From Nitrospira sp. LK70 (GTDB taxonomy: Bacteria > Nitrospirota > Nitrospiria > Nitrospirales > Nitrospiraceae): DNA of 40,690 nucleotides. Within the stretch, counting starts at the first letter, position 1. Each line of letters opens with the position of its first letter. Below, piece after piece: positions 24,909-33,883 of the stretch. The notes beneath the pieces were generated by a model. It saw nothing but the letters and a program-made list of their open reading frames with translations, was not told the origin of the DNA and ran no database searches. The stretch spans positions 1-40,690 of the forward strand of contig PHGD01000027.1 in assembly GCA_011090425.1 (NCBI GenBank). Reading direction: 5' to 3'. Both the position numbers and the translations under genes were made by a program.

Positions 24909-26399
24909 ATGATGGCGTCGAGTGGGCCTTACCATGGGGAGTTCCTTCGTCGGATCGAGACAATTCCCACGCATGGGCTAGGGCTCTCCGTCGATATTTA
25001 CGATCCGGACATCGCAAGCTTGCGGCGAAGTCTACAAGAACGTCAAGTGTCGCCTGCCTTTCTGGAGGTGTTCCGGACGACACCCATGGCCTTGGCCTCC
25101 GCCAGAAAAGAGGTCGGCAACGGACTACTGACATATCATGGCGAAGGGTTATGGCTCACTCAGCCCGAGATGGTCGATTCCACGACGTTTAAACAGGAAA
25201 TCGCTGCGACTGCAGAACAACTGATGATCGTGCAAAGTGCTTGGGTGAATCATGAATGTGCGACAAAATATCTCGCCGGCTATTATTTCGGGACCTATCT
25301 TCCCCCTCTCTACACGCCGTTAAGCGCGCAAGTGGTCGCTGATAATACACGATTGATCCAACATCTGCTCGATCAACAGTGCCGGTTGGCCAATGGAAGC
25401 ACACCGTTGGTGTTGCTTGAAATGCCGCCACTTACGTACTTTGTCGCGGGGACGATGTCCATCCCACGCTTTTTTCAGCTCGTCAGCGAACAGGCTCCCT
25501 GTGGGTTGGTCTTGGATGTGGGCCATCTCTGGACGGTGTTTCGATATTCCGGAGCGTATCGAGCCATGTCGCTTACACGATTTGTCGAGGAATTTCTCAA
25601 CGAGTTTCCCATGGATCGTGTGGTTGAGATTCACGTCGCGGGTCTGGCCGTTCATGCATCACACCGAATCCTCGATTCACGACTGAAGGGTGGTAGAGGC
25701 GAGGACACGCTTCCTGCCTGGATCGATGCCCATGCTGCCCCCATTCCACCCGTCTTGTTCGAGATGCTCGATCAGATACTATGTCATCCTCAGCTTACCA
25801 GCCTGAAGGGCCTTGCTTTGGAAGTGGATACGAAACCGATTGAATTGATCGTGAATGAATTCGCCCAATTCTCCCGGCGTTATGAGGCGCTGTTCTCCCC
25901 GCAGGGCAACGGTGCTCAGACCGTCCCGGAGTTCGAGCCGTGTTCATTGTCGGAAGAGCCGAGGTCGATATCTGACATGCAAACGCTTGGAGTGGCCTAC
26001 GACCGATATGCACAGGTACTGGCTGGGAAAACCGAGCCAGTAGGGCCAGAATGGAGCCAAGACCAGGCCAGTATTCAAAATTTGGACTACTATCGCTCCG
26101 TCTATCTTCCTTATGAGATTCTTCACTGGGGAGGAAAGGTGGAGGACATGTTTGTAGAATCCTGTCGCCGGCTCAGCGCACGCGACCTGTCGCTTGACGG
26201 ATTTGTCACGTTTTGGTTCAGTGAGCCCAGGCCGTTTCCCGGAACCTACGATTTCTTCTTGCTGAAAGTCGAACGGTTCGTGGAGTTTGTCCATCAAGTG
26301 GCGCCGGAGTTGCGAGGCATTGCCGAGAGAGAGGCGGAGGAGCTGCGGTGCGCCTACCGTTTTGCAAACGAACCAAACGTTCTCCTATACGAGGGCTGA
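24909..26399 (+). CDS. DUF692 (multinuclear non-heme iron oxidase-like) protein with long C-terminal extension
   Basis: The 496-aa protein has an N-terminal DUF692/MNIO TIM-barrel (about 20-325) with the expected series of ligands: Glu53, His77 (TYHGEG), His115 (NHEC), Glu171 (LLEMPP), Asp203/His206 (VLDVGHL), Glu240/His242 (EIHVAG), Asp273/His275 (DAHA) and Glu305 (ALEVD). MNIO enzymes use two or three irons to oxidise Cys or other residues of peptides. Usual members are about 280 aa; the extra 170-aa C-terminus here is unfamiliar. No precursor peptide or partner (DUF2063-like) is adjacent. The ATG at 24909 is taken; a TTG at 24888 after an AGGAA is an alternative. The dus gene starts two bases after its stop. 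Confidence 0.8.
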   Translation: MMASSGPYHGEFLRRIETIPTHGLGLSVDIYDPDIASLRRSLQERQVSPAFLEVFRTTPMALASARKEVGNGLLTYHGEGLWLTQPEMVDSTTFKQEIAATAEQLMIVQSAWVNHECATKYLAGYYFGTYLPPLYTPLSAQVVADNTRLIQHLLDQQCRLANGSTPLVLLEMPPLTYFVAGTMSIPRFFQLVSEQAPCGLVLDVGHLWTVFRYSGAYRAMSLTRFVEEFLNEFPMDRVVEIHVAGLAVHASHRILDSRLKGGRGEDTLPAWIDAHAAPIPPVLFEMLDQILCHPQLTSLKGLALEVDTKPIELIVNEFAQFSRRYEALFSPQGNGAQTVPEFEPCSLSEEPRSISDMQTLGVAYDRYAQVLAGKTEPVGPEWSQDQASIQNLDYYRSVYLPYEILHWGGKVEDMFVESCRRLSARDLSLDGFVTFWFSEPRPFPGTYDFFLLKVERFVEFVHQVAPELRGIAEREAEELRCAYRFANEPNVLLYEG

Positions 26400-26400
26400 G

Positions 26401-27576
26401 ATGAACTTTTGGCTGAGCCTTCCACGCCCGCTTATAGGGTTGTCCCCAATGGATGGTGTGACCGATGCTTGCTTTCGATCTGTGATCGCCCAGCAGGGGA
26501 AGCCGGATGTCAGTTTTACAGAATTTACGCACGTCCATGACGTCTGTCACGGACCGGAGATTCACTTGGAGACGCTTCTGTACAGCGAGAAGGAGCGTCC
26601 GATTGTGGCGCAGCTTTATGGGAAAGACCCGGATCTCTTTTATTTGGCGGCACTGGCGGTATGTGAGCTGGGCTTCGACGGGCTGGATATCAATATGGGT
26701 TGTCCGTCGAAGAGCGTGGCGTCGTCCGGATCAGGCGCCGGATTGATCCGCACTCCGGAACTGGCTCGCACGATTATACAAGCTGCCAAACGTGGAATCG
26801 ACGATTGGGCCGAGGGACGGACCCTTGAAGAAGCGGGCTTTACGTCGGCGCGAGCAGCCATGTTTGAACGTCTGAATCGTCAGCGCGGCAAAACCGGCTC
26901 AACCCATCGGCGTCAAGTACCCCTTTCCGTGAAGACGAGACTTGGGTATGACTCAGTGACGGTTGAGGGATGGATCGAGGAGCTTTTGATGGAACAACCG
27001 GCCGTGATCTCGCTTCATGGACGAACGCTCAGGCAAATGTATCGAGGCACGGCGGACTGGTCTGCCATTGGGCGCGCTGCCGCCTTGGTGAAGGGGACCG
27101 GAACGTTGTTATTGGGGAATGGGGACATTCAGAGCCTTGACGATATCGCGGTACGAGTGGGTGAAACCGGCGTCGATGGCGTGTTGGTTGGGCGGGGTGT
27201 GCTTGGAGCTCCGTGGTTCTTTCGTTCAAAAGAGCAGGCTCGCATGCGAGCCCGTGGCATGAAGGATATCGACGTCGGACGAGATCCCGGTGAGGTGTCA
27301 CTGGACGAGCGTTTCGCCGTGCTGGTCGACCACGCGCAACAGTTCCAATCACTGGTCGGGGAAAAGCAATTCTATCGTATGCGTAAACATCTAGGCTGGT
27401 ATTGTAAAGGCTTCCCACATGCCGCCTCCCTTCGTGCACAGATGGTGCGTGTCTCTTCCGTCGAAGCACTCCATGCCCTCCTCGCAGATTTCCACGATCG
27501 GCCGGCAGCCATCACGGCCCTACCCGAGTGTGCATCAGCCGATGAGTCGAGTCTGCTGGTCTCGCGATGCAGCTAG
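26401..27576 (+). CDS. tRNA-dihydrouridine synthase (Dus family)
   Basis: A 391-aa FMN-dependent reductase that converts uridine to dihydrouridine in tRNA. Family signs: GLSPMDGVTDACFR near the N-terminus, PIVAQLYGKDP, DINMGCPSKSV with the catalytic Cys, SVKTRLGY, ISLHGRTLRQMY and GNGDIQSL plus GVLVGRGVLGAPWFF. It is somewhat longer than DusB (about 320 aa), with an insertion after the Cys loop (EGRTLEEAGF and following, residues about 140-175). Start ATG 26401 is nearly at the stop of the DUF692 gene, and the Maf gene overlaps its end by ten bases, so the three form a translationally coupled operon. Confidence 0.93.
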   Translation: MNFWLSLPRPLIGLSPMDGVTDACFRSVIAQQGKPDVSFTEFTHVHDVCHGPEIHLETLLYSEKERPIVAQLYGKDPDLFYLAALAVCELGFDGLDINMGCPSKSVASSGSGAGLIRTPELARTIIQAAKRGIDDWAEGRTLEEAGFTSARAAMFERLNRQRGKTGSTHRRQVPLSVKTRLGYDSVTVEGWIEELLMEQPAVISLHGRTLRQMYRGTADWSAIGRAAALVKGTGTLLLGNGDIQSLDDIAVRVGETGVDGVLVGRGVLGAPWFFRSKEQARMRARGMKDIDVGRDPGEVSLDERFAVLVDHAQQFQSLVGEKQFYRMRKHLGWYCKGFPHAASLRAQMVRVSSVEALHALLADFHDRPAAITALPECASADESSLLVSRCS

Positions 27577-28199
27577 TGCTGGCGTCGAGTTCGCCACGCC
27601 GCCGGGAACTCCTCGCACTGTTGGGCCTTTCCTTCGAGGTGTGCCCATCGGAGTTTCACGAGCAACCCGAGGTCGGGTTGTCGCCTGTCGAGCAGGTCAG
27701 GCGCTTCGCGCGTGAAAAGGCGAGATCCGTGGCACTGGTGAGGCCACGAGCTCTCGTGCTCGGCTGCGATACCGTGATCGATCTCGATGGACAACTACTC
27801 GGGAAGCCGGTGGATCTTGTAGACGCACGCGCCATGCTGGCGCGTCTGGCCGACCGTTCCCATCATGTCCATACTGCCGTCGCCTTATGCGACCGAACGC
27901 GACATATTGAATCAGTGGAGGTTGCCACGACGGAAGTCCAGATGAAAGCGGACCTCGATCATGCCTATGAACGATATGTTGCATCGGAGGAATCATTCGG
28001 CAAAGCCGGAGCCTATGCGATCCAAGGACTCGGTGGAGATCTCGTGGAACGGATCATCGGCGACTATACGACCGTAGTGGGATTACCGCTGAAGCTTGTG
28101 ACGCAATTGCTTCGGTCGGTCGATTATCCTCTTTCCGTGAATGTCGAAGCCCTCTATCGGCGCAAGCCGTATGCGAACTGGAATCGGTTCGCGGTCTAA
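27567..28199 (+). CDS. maf: Maf-family nucleoside triphosphate pyrophosphatase
   Basis: The 210-aa protein matches Maf/YhdE, which hydrolyses dTTP, UTP or modified NTPs to monophosphates and so cleans the nucleotide pool. Motifs: LASSSPRRRELL at the N-terminus, LGCDTVIDLDG with the conserved Asp, and FGKAGAYAIQG, then GDYTTVVGLPL. The GKAGAYAIQG form is typical of the YhdE (dTTP/UTP) group. The start overlaps the end of dus by ten bases, which fixes it. A promoter-like element lies right after the stop, for the next gene. Confidence 0.93.
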   Translation: MQLVLASSSPRRRELLALLGLSFEVCPSEFHEQPEVGLSPVEQVRRFAREKARSVALVRPRALVLGCDTVIDLDGQLLGKPVDLVDARAMLARLADRSHHVHTAVALCDRTRHIESVEVATTEVQMKADLDHAYERYVASEESFGKAGAYAIQGLGGDLVERIIGDYTTVVGLPLKLVTQLLRSVDYPLSVNVEALYRRKPYANWNRFAV

Positions 28200-28228
28200 T
28201 TGCAAAGGCATGACGGTTCACCTACAAT
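28200..28228 (+). promoter_or_regulatory. Sigma70-like promoter for the exported protein
   Basis: TTGCAA (28200-28205, four of six), 17-base spacer, TACAAT (28223-28228, five of six), about 65 bases before the ATG at 28294. It begins immediately after the maf stop codon. Confidence 0.4.
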
Positions 28229-28293
28229 GCATCACGTTCATCTGATTTGCCCGGTCCTTGAGACCTCTCCAGGTCGCGCTATTAAAGGGAAGC

Positions 28294-28941
28294 ATGACTG
28301 TTCGTAAACAGATTGCATCACTGGTGGGCCTGATCGGAGTCTTTGCGGCAGGGAACAGCGACCTGTGGGCGATTGAGGTCAAACTGTCCTCAGACGAGGC
28401 GCACAAAGCGCTGGAGATTGGGCGAATGCCGATGGAAAAGGCCAATTCCCCCGAAGACGTGAAGAAAGTTCTTCAGCAAGCGTCCTTAACGACTCGCGTG
28501 GGTGCCGACCCGGAGAAGGAACCCTGCGGCGCGAGCGCTGTACTTCGCACCAAGCGGTATCGATTGGAAGCCTTTGGTCGCCAAGAAGCGGCAGAATCAA
28601 AGAAGCGGAAGACGGACGTGCGCATGCCCGAGGAATTCATCCAGAAAGTGATGGACATGCCGAATATGGAAATGGAAGTGCAGCTGTGCGGCGATGACGA
28701 GTATTTCGCCGAGGGTGCTTTGATCGAATTGCAGCAAGGATCGAAGCGGGTCAAGCCTATCGACATCGGCAAGGCCGAACGGGGGCGAAAGAACGAAAGC
28801 AGTGGCCCAGCCTTCCGGTCACGGTTCACCGCCCTTTTCGCCTATGAACAGTTTGATCCCACCGCATCGTCCATCTTCGTCGTCAATCTGCAAGACGGAA
28901 CAGAGATCAGAATTCCCGCCGACTTCTCAAAAGTGAAATAA
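28294..28941 (+). CDS. Exported protein of unknown function
   Basis: The 215-aa product has a signal peptide (about residues 1-26, ending DLWA before IEVKLSS) and a charged, mostly soluble mature part with only one or two Cys, no membrane helix and no domain I recognise. The ATG at 28294 follows AAAGGGAAG; an upstream in-frame start would put residues before the signal peptide. Mixed beta patterns near the C-terminus (SIFVVNLQDGTEIRIP) suggest a periplasmic beta-rich protein. It probably has its own promoter and stands alone downstream of maf. Confidence 0.65.
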   Translation: MTVRKQIASLVGLIGVFAAGNSDLWAIEVKLSSDEAHKALEIGRMPMEKANSPEDVKKVLQQASLTTRVGADPEKEPCGASAVLRTKRYRLEAFGRQEAAESKKRKTDVRMPEEFIQKVMDMPNMEMEVQLCGDDEYFAEGALIELQQGSKRVKPIDIGKAERGRKNESSGPAFRSRFTALFAYEQFDPTASSIFVVNLQDGTEIRIPADFSKVK

Positions 28942-29072
28942 CCGGCATAAGTTCCCGACTGTTGTGCCAAAGATTGGAACGCCCCTGTACTACTATGACT
29001 GGTGGTGCGGATGCTGTCCCGGCAGAGCGAATGTCCGGCCTTATGAGCCGCACAGTTCAGAAAAGCTAAATA

Positions 29073-29999
29073 AGGGTCAGATCTTGTATTGTGCCTCCCG
29101 ATGAGTTATCCTACGCCCCATGGCTCGCCCCCTGCGCATCGAATTTCCTGGCGCGCTCTACCACGTCACTGCCCGGGGCAACGCCCGGCAGGACATCTTC
29201 CTGGATGACGAGGACCGACAGAGGTTCCTCGCGGTGCTGGCACAGGTCGTCTCCCGCTTTCATCTTCGGCTGCACGCCTATTGCCTGATGGATAACCATT
29301 TTCATCTGGTGGTGGAGACACCAGATGCCAATCTGTCGAAAGCCATTCGCCACCTCAATGCGGTCTACACCCAAGCCTTCAACCGGCGTCACGGTCGGGT
29401 CGGCCACGTGCTGCAAGGTCGTTTCAAGGCAATCGTAGTTGAGCGGGACAGCTATCTGTTGGAGCTCTGCCGATATGTCGTGCTGAATCCGGTGCGCGCC
29501 AAGACCACCCGCAAGCCCGATACCTATCCCTGGTCAAGTTACCGGGCGACGGCAGGATTTGTCGCGGTGGCGCCGTTTCTGACGGTGGACTGGGTGCTGT
29601 CCCAGTTCGGACATCAGCGGTCGGCCGCTCAGCGGAAGTACCGGAAATTTGTCGCCGAGGGTATTGCGCACGGCTCACCCTGGGAGCAGGTTCAGGGGCA
29701 GGTGTTGCTCGGGAGGGAGCGGTTCGTCGAACACCTGATGCCCGGACTACGGGACAAACGGCCCGTAAAAGAGATTCCAAGGCGGCAGCGCTTTGTGGGC
29801 CGACCGACGCTGAGCCAGCTCTTCGGCAGACGTGCGCGGACCAACCGGGCGCGACGCAACGAGGTCATTCGCCGGGCGCACCTGAAGTGCGGCTATAGCC
29901 TATCTGAAATCGGCCATGCCGTGAGCTTGCATTATTCGACCATCAGCCGCATCGTGAATGTCCCAGCCTCGATGGACACAGATACCAAGGTCTGACCCT
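29073..29999 (+). mobile_element. RAYT element bounded by 14-bp inverted repeats
   Basis: AGGGTCAGATCTTG at 29073-29086 and CAAGGTCTGACCCT at 29986-29999 are inverted with one mismatch. The left copy is 34 bases before the ATG; the right copy contains the TGA stop of the transposase gene. No target duplication is visible, as expected for Y1 elements. The unit is 927 bp. Confidence 0.65.
29120..29995 (+). CDS. REP-associated tyrosine transposase (Y1/HUH, RAYT-like)
   Basis: A 291-aa Y1 transposase of the RAYT/TnpA_REP type. The N-terminus (MARPLRIEFPGALYHVTARG) and the HUH motif, His60-Phe-His62 in MDNHFHLV, are standard; the catalytic Tyr is Tyr119 in LCRYVVLNPVRA. The C-terminal part (RRNEVIRRAHL, GYSLSEIGHAV, HYSTISRI) is a DnaA-like helix-turn-helix often present in longer RAYTs. 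These enzymes nick single-stranded hairpins and are linked to dispersed REP sequences. Near-perfect inverted repeats flank the gene, one overlapping the stop. The surrounding genes are not disrupted. Confidence 0.92.
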   Translation: MARPLRIEFPGALYHVTARGNARQDIFLDDEDRQRFLAVLAQVVSRFHLRLHAYCLMDNHFHLVVETPDANLSKAIRHLNAVYTQAFNRRHGRVGHVLQGRFKAIVVERDSYLLELCRYVVLNPVRAKTTRKPDTYPWSSYRATAGFVAVAPFLTVDWVLSQFGHQRSAAQRKYRKFVAEGIAHGSPWEQVQGQVLLGRERFVEHLMPGLRDKRPVKEIPRRQRFVGRPTLSQLFGRRARTNRARRNEVIRRAHLKCGYSLSEIGHAVSLHYSTISRIVNVPASMDTDTKV

Positions 30000-30176
30000 G
30001 AGTCCACTCTTCCGGGCTGGCACACCACACGACGGCGCTCCTCTCTGAACCGCTTGATCACCGATGTATCCGCTTTGCCGCGATGGTAGAGGATATCCGG
30101 AGTGCTTCCTGCTCAAGCGAAAATCTGGTCCCGTTTATCACTTCTTTTTCGGGGCGGATGCCTCGCGATCCCACGC

Positions 30177-31763
30177 TCACGTCGGGTTCCATTCAGAGGC
30201 AATGAACCGAAGCTTTCCACGGATACCAGGGGTTGTGTTGCTTTCAAAACCGATCGGCAATTCCAGTTTCCCTCCCTTCAACAGGCGCGATGCGACAGGC
30301 TTGGTGGCTGCTCCCAGCTTGTCGCTTTGCCAATCATATTTGACGATCCAGTCGGCGTCCTCCGTCTGAGGCGGCACCATTTCGATGACGGCGGAGTCCC
30401 TGAAGAGATAGCCTCCCTCGTAATGCTGATTCAGCCACAACTTCCTTTCGATCTCGTAGTCCGGAACGCGGACGGCCAATGTCAGGCTGTAGGCCAGGGA
30501 GGATCGAGCTTTGTTCACACGCGCCCGGTTGGCTAGGTAAATCGTTGAGAGATACAGAGGCGCGCTTTTATTCTTCTTCGCCGAGGCGGTCCAGTCTTGG
30601 TGGCTCAGGCAGGCGACCGAATCCTCTTCCGCGACCCGCCGCGTGAGATACCAGAGTTTGCCGCGGGGTGAGGCCAGGACCTCGAACTGATACAGTGCGT
30701 TCACCTCCTTGCCTTCAGCCTCGGCGTTCCGAACCTCTTCCGGCAGTCGAATCTCTTCCACGTCCACCCAGATATCGACTCGGACGTCGCCGAACAGAAA
30801 GCGCACGAGATTTTGGTAGGACTCCTCGCTGTTGACTATGCCGAAAGAGCCCGAGTGTGATCGGTAGACGAACGCCTTGGCGCTCGGATCGGACGGTTGA
30901 CCATTGGCCTTGACGCCATAGACACAGGCGTTTTCAATTCGTACTAGCCCGTCGCTGCCGTGGCCGACGAACGTTCGCGAAAGCCCTTGTGCAGCTTCAT
31001 AGTCGTTCCGATTCGTTCCGATGAGACAGAAGACCTTTTCCGACGGAAACGCGGTCTCAGGCAACCAATCCACACGTTTGGTCTTCTTGTAGAGAGCCTC
31101 TAGACTCAAGTACTTGGCCATGCGGTCTCGATTGAAGTTGTTCATGTCGTCGAGACTCAGCCATCGTGGAACGTTGAGACCGACCACATCGATTCCATTG
31201 TGTGGTGTTGCGTAGGTGAAGAATTTATCGACATATTGCCGCGCCTTCGGCTTATCAAGCGCGGGATTCTGCAAGAAGGCCCGGCACACCAAGCCTCCCA
31301 TCGAGTGGGCGATCAAGTAACATCGAAACTGCTCGGGCGCGACGTTGTTCTTTGGCTCTTTGCACACCAGATCGCGGACGCGCAGTATGAGATTGCTCAA
31401 GCCCTTGGCGAATTCTTCGATCGGCGGTGTCTTCCCGGTTCCAAGCAGGGTCGACGCAGGATCATAGTAACGATACACGATGATCGACTGCCTGCTGATG
31501 CCTCCGATCCAGCCGTCGTCTACGACATCCATCCCGTCGGTGAACACATCTGTATAACCGAAATCCGATCCCAATCGGACCACGGGCGATTCAAAGATGA
31601 ACTTTCGGGGCGGTCGCTCCTTATCCGGGGTCGCGCGAAAGACCGTGGACCCGAGATTGAAACCGCAGAATGGATCAGCGGTAGTTTCGTCGATCTCTCC
31701 TTCTGTCATGGCATAGCCGCGAACATAAATGATGGGATGCAACGCTGCGTCCTCCGAAGGCAT
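30177..31763 (-). CDS. Alpha/beta-hydrolase (lipase/esterase-like), 528 aa
   Basis: The product has an N-terminal alpha/beta-hydrolase with the strand-turn HPIIYVRGYAM, then the nucleophile elbow AHSMGG with Ser154 (GxSxG-type), and a conserved YATPHNGIDVVG segment as in lipases and PGAP1-like esterases. The catalytic Asp and His are likely in the DGLVRIENA and RSHSG stretches (about 300-325). The rest, about 200 aa, is an unfamiliar beta-rich C-terminal part. No signal peptide, so cytoplasmic unless otherwise exported. Start at 31763 is decided by GGAGGTGATT directly upstream, a near-perfect Shine-Dalgarno; an open frame extends 17 codons further. Substrate unknown. Confidence 0.78.
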   Translation of the reverse strand: MPSEDAALHPIIYVRGYAMTEGEIDETTADPFCGFNLGSTVFRATPDKERPPRKFIFESPVVRLGSDFGYTDVFTDGMDVVDDGWIGGISRQSIIVYRYYDPASTLLGTGKTPPIEEFAKGLSNLILRVRDLVCKEPKNNVAPEQFRCYLIAHSMGGLVCRAFLQNPALDKPKARQYVDKFFTYATPHNGIDVVGLNVPRWLSLDDMNNFNRDRMAKYLSLEALYKKTKRVDWLPETAFPSEKVFCLIGTNRNDYEAAQGLSRTFVGHGSDGLVRIENACVYGVKANGQPSDPSAKAFVYRSHSGSFGIVNSEESYQNLVRFLFGDVRVDIWVDVEEIRLPEEVRNAEAEGKEVNALYQFEVLASPRGKLWYLTRRVAEEDSVACLSHQDWTASAKKNKSAPLYLSTIYLANRARVNKARSSLAYSLTLAVRVPDYEIERKLWLNQHYEGGYLFRDSAVIEMVPPQTEDADWIVKYDWQSDKLGAATKPVASRLLKGGKLELPIGFESNTTPGIRGKLRFIASEWNPT

Positions 31764-31975
31764 AATCACCTCCTCCATACGTGATGAATGCAAACGATTC
31801 CTGACACAGCACAAGATTTTGACATGATGTCAGAAATCCTTTACGCACCAGACCACCCTGTTTCTGTCACCGACCCGGCCTATGCGGGACCAGGAGATCG
31901 CGCCGAGGCACATGGGGCAAGACGGAGTACTGGTGGATAGATGTCAATATAGATTGATAACCCTTCGTGCAATTC

Positions 31976-32251
31976 TCACTTACGGGGTCTCCGTACGACG
32001 TCCCGTAGGCGAGCCGCCGAGGTTTCCGCTGCCTTGACCACCTCCATCCTCGACAAGCCGGTGAACTGTCCGTTGGCCTTGAGGGTCTGACCGTCGACAA
32101 AGATGTATGAAACGTTGGACGGTTGCGCGTTAAAATGACATCCGTCGCGTCTGTCACTGTTGCATCGGCCGCAGAAAGTCCCTCTATTGTTGATCGGTTC
32201 CGCGTGGTAGACGATACCCAGGTCGGCATCCTCCAGCGTGAACCAACTCGG
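31976..32251 (-). pseudogene. Amidohydrolase C-terminus-like remnant
   Basis: A frame open between stop codons, without a start or ribosome-binding site, ends with IFVDGQTLKANGQFTGLSRM followed by EVVKAAETSAARLRDVV. This is how many TatD/cytosine-deaminase-like amidohydrolases end (product release strand, then a final helix), but the catalytic barrel is absent. The upstream part includes ADLGIVYHAEP, a little like the end of phosphoserine phosphatase. It probably is debris from one or two lost genes between the hydrolase and CYTH-CHAD genes. Confidence 0.4.
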
Positions 32252-32259
32252 CTACTGCT

Positions 32260-33747
32260 TCATCCCCAGGCCTTCTTCCCCCGTTTCAGCAACGTTTTGA
32301 ACAGCGGTTTTATGTCCTTGCGGATGGTGTCTCGTCGGTGGCGTTGCCGCTCGGCCATGCGTCCTGCGAGAAATCCAGCACGGACGCTGGTTGAGTACTT
32401 CAGAAACTGTCGAATGTGACATTCTGCTTGGATCGCATCCTGATGGATGCCCAGGAGATCCTGGACTGTGCGCGTCGACCTGACAAACCGGCTGACTGGT
32501 TTGTCCAACGAGCTGCACGCGAGTTCCGTCGCATAGCGAGCGCGTTTAGCCTTGATACGGATCTTATGAAGTCGGGTGTCTGACGGCGAGGGACCTAGCC
32601 GGCAGATCGCATTGCGCAGTTTCTTGAATTCTCGCTTGGCGAGCTGGCGGACGGTTAGGGAAGACTTCAGGATCGAGGAGGAGGCCTGCGCCGCTTGTTG
32701 CAGCCGCCGGATGAGTTCGAAGTATCGAGCGCTTGTGAGTTCGCTGAGGACCATCTGCTGAACGGCCGCTCGTTGTGCGCGCAGCTGGGAGATAAATTGT
32801 GCCAACAACTTGCGATCTCTCTCCCCCAAATCGGCAGATTCCTCCGTGAAATAAGCGATCTGGACGTCGAGATCGCGGGCTGGTCCCAACAACTCGCTCA
32901 ACCACTTGAGCTCCTGTTGCAGTGACGTCATCCATGCAGGGAGGAGGAGCGGTCGAGCTGTGCGGAGCACCGCGCGTAGGCGTCTTGTTGCAACACGCAT
33001 TTGATGCAAGCTCTCAGGCTCAGTCCCAAGCCTTGTGCCGGGATCATGAGCGAGGAGCCATCCGACGTGTTGAGAGAGTGCCCACTTTATGTATTCGACC
33101 ACCGGCGCCTCAGCCTGAGGCTGCATAGGTGAGGTACGGGGCGGGAGGGAGAGGGCACGAAATAACTTGGGCCTTCCGTCGTGATCGAACGCACCAGCTT
33201 CTCGCAGCTGCCGTTCGAGGGAACGGAGGGAGGCCTCGCCGCCCTGCCGTTGTTCGATTTCGAGTTCGTGAAAGCACTGGGTGGTGCGGCCGTTCTTGTC
33301 GACTGACACCGTGTCTAGCGCGATTTCCGCGACGGGTACTCGGCCATGACGCACCAGGAAGCCCCTTCTCCACACGCGGATCGTCACCACCGGCATCAGC
33401 TTCCGATGTCCGAGATGGAGAATCAGTAAGTTGCGGAGCGAGGCCGGTGGAACGGCCTCGCTGTCGATCACGTCGATCTCCTGCCGATCATCGCCCAACG
33501 GAATTTGCAGCTGCCAAGACTTCTTCCCCTGTTCGATGCGGTGGCGAAGAGTAATCGACGTATGGGCCAAGTCGTAGGCGGCCGTGTCGTAATAGGTGGA
33601 TATCAACTGCCGCCGAGGGAGCGGCGTACCGGGAAGCCGAGGCATGCGAAAGCCGGGAGCAACGGCCAGCTTGAGTTCATGCTCGGTCTGCGACGAAATC
33701 GAACGTGAGCGATTAAGAGGCGCGAGCTGGGTGTCCGACCGAGGCAT
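32260..33747 (-). CDS. CYTH-CHAD domain protein (inorganic-polyphosphate-linked)
   Basis: A 495-aa protein with an N-terminal CYTH triphosphatase domain (about 20-205), in which the ExExK signature is present as Glu22-His-Glu24-Leu-Lys26, and a C-terminal CHAD helical domain (about 220-490) rich in conserved His and Arg, for example LHQMRVATRRLRAVLR and LHKIRIKAKRARY. CYTH enzymes hydrolyse triphosphate compounds; CHAD domains bind polyphosphate. Together they suggest a role at polyphosphate granules. The start is supported by GAGGA seven bases before ATG. The stop lies near the amidohydrolase remnant. Function by family only. Confidence 0.9.
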   Translation of the reverse strand: MPRSDTQLAPLNRSRSISSQTEHELKLAVAPGFRMPRLPGTPLPRRQLISTYYDTAAYDLAHTSITLRHRIEQGKKSWQLQIPLGDDRQEIDVIDSEAVPPASLRNLLILHLGHRKLMPVVTIRVWRRGFLVRHGRVPVAEIALDTVSVDKNGRTTQCFHELEIEQRQGGEASLRSLERQLREAGAFDHDGRPKLFRALSLPPRTSPMQPQAEAPVVEYIKWALSQHVGWLLAHDPGTRLGTEPESLHQMRVATRRLRAVLRTARPLLLPAWMTSLQQELKWLSELLGPARDLDVQIAYFTEESADLGERDRKLLAQFISQLRAQRAAVQQMVLSELTSARYFELIRRLQQAAQASSSILKSSLTVRQLAKREFKKLRNAICRLGPSPSDTRLHKIRIKAKRARYATELACSSLDKPVSRFVRSTRTVQDLLGIHQDAIQAECHIRQFLKYSTSVRAGFLAGRMAERQRHRRDTIRKDIKPLFKTLLKRGKKAWG

Positions 33748-33883
33748 CGTGGAGTCCTCATGGAAGAGCCGATCTACCCTTTAAGTGTCAACGCAGCGGA
33801 GAGGGAAATGCAAGTCAGGAGGTGGTCAGGGAATAGGAGGGCCGTTCGCCCATACAACTGGCGACATGGAGGCGAAGGTAAGG

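Noticed and set aside
31200-31784. 194-aa frame on the plus strand
   Set aside because: It is antisense to the alpha/beta hydrolase gene and has no start signal or family pattern.
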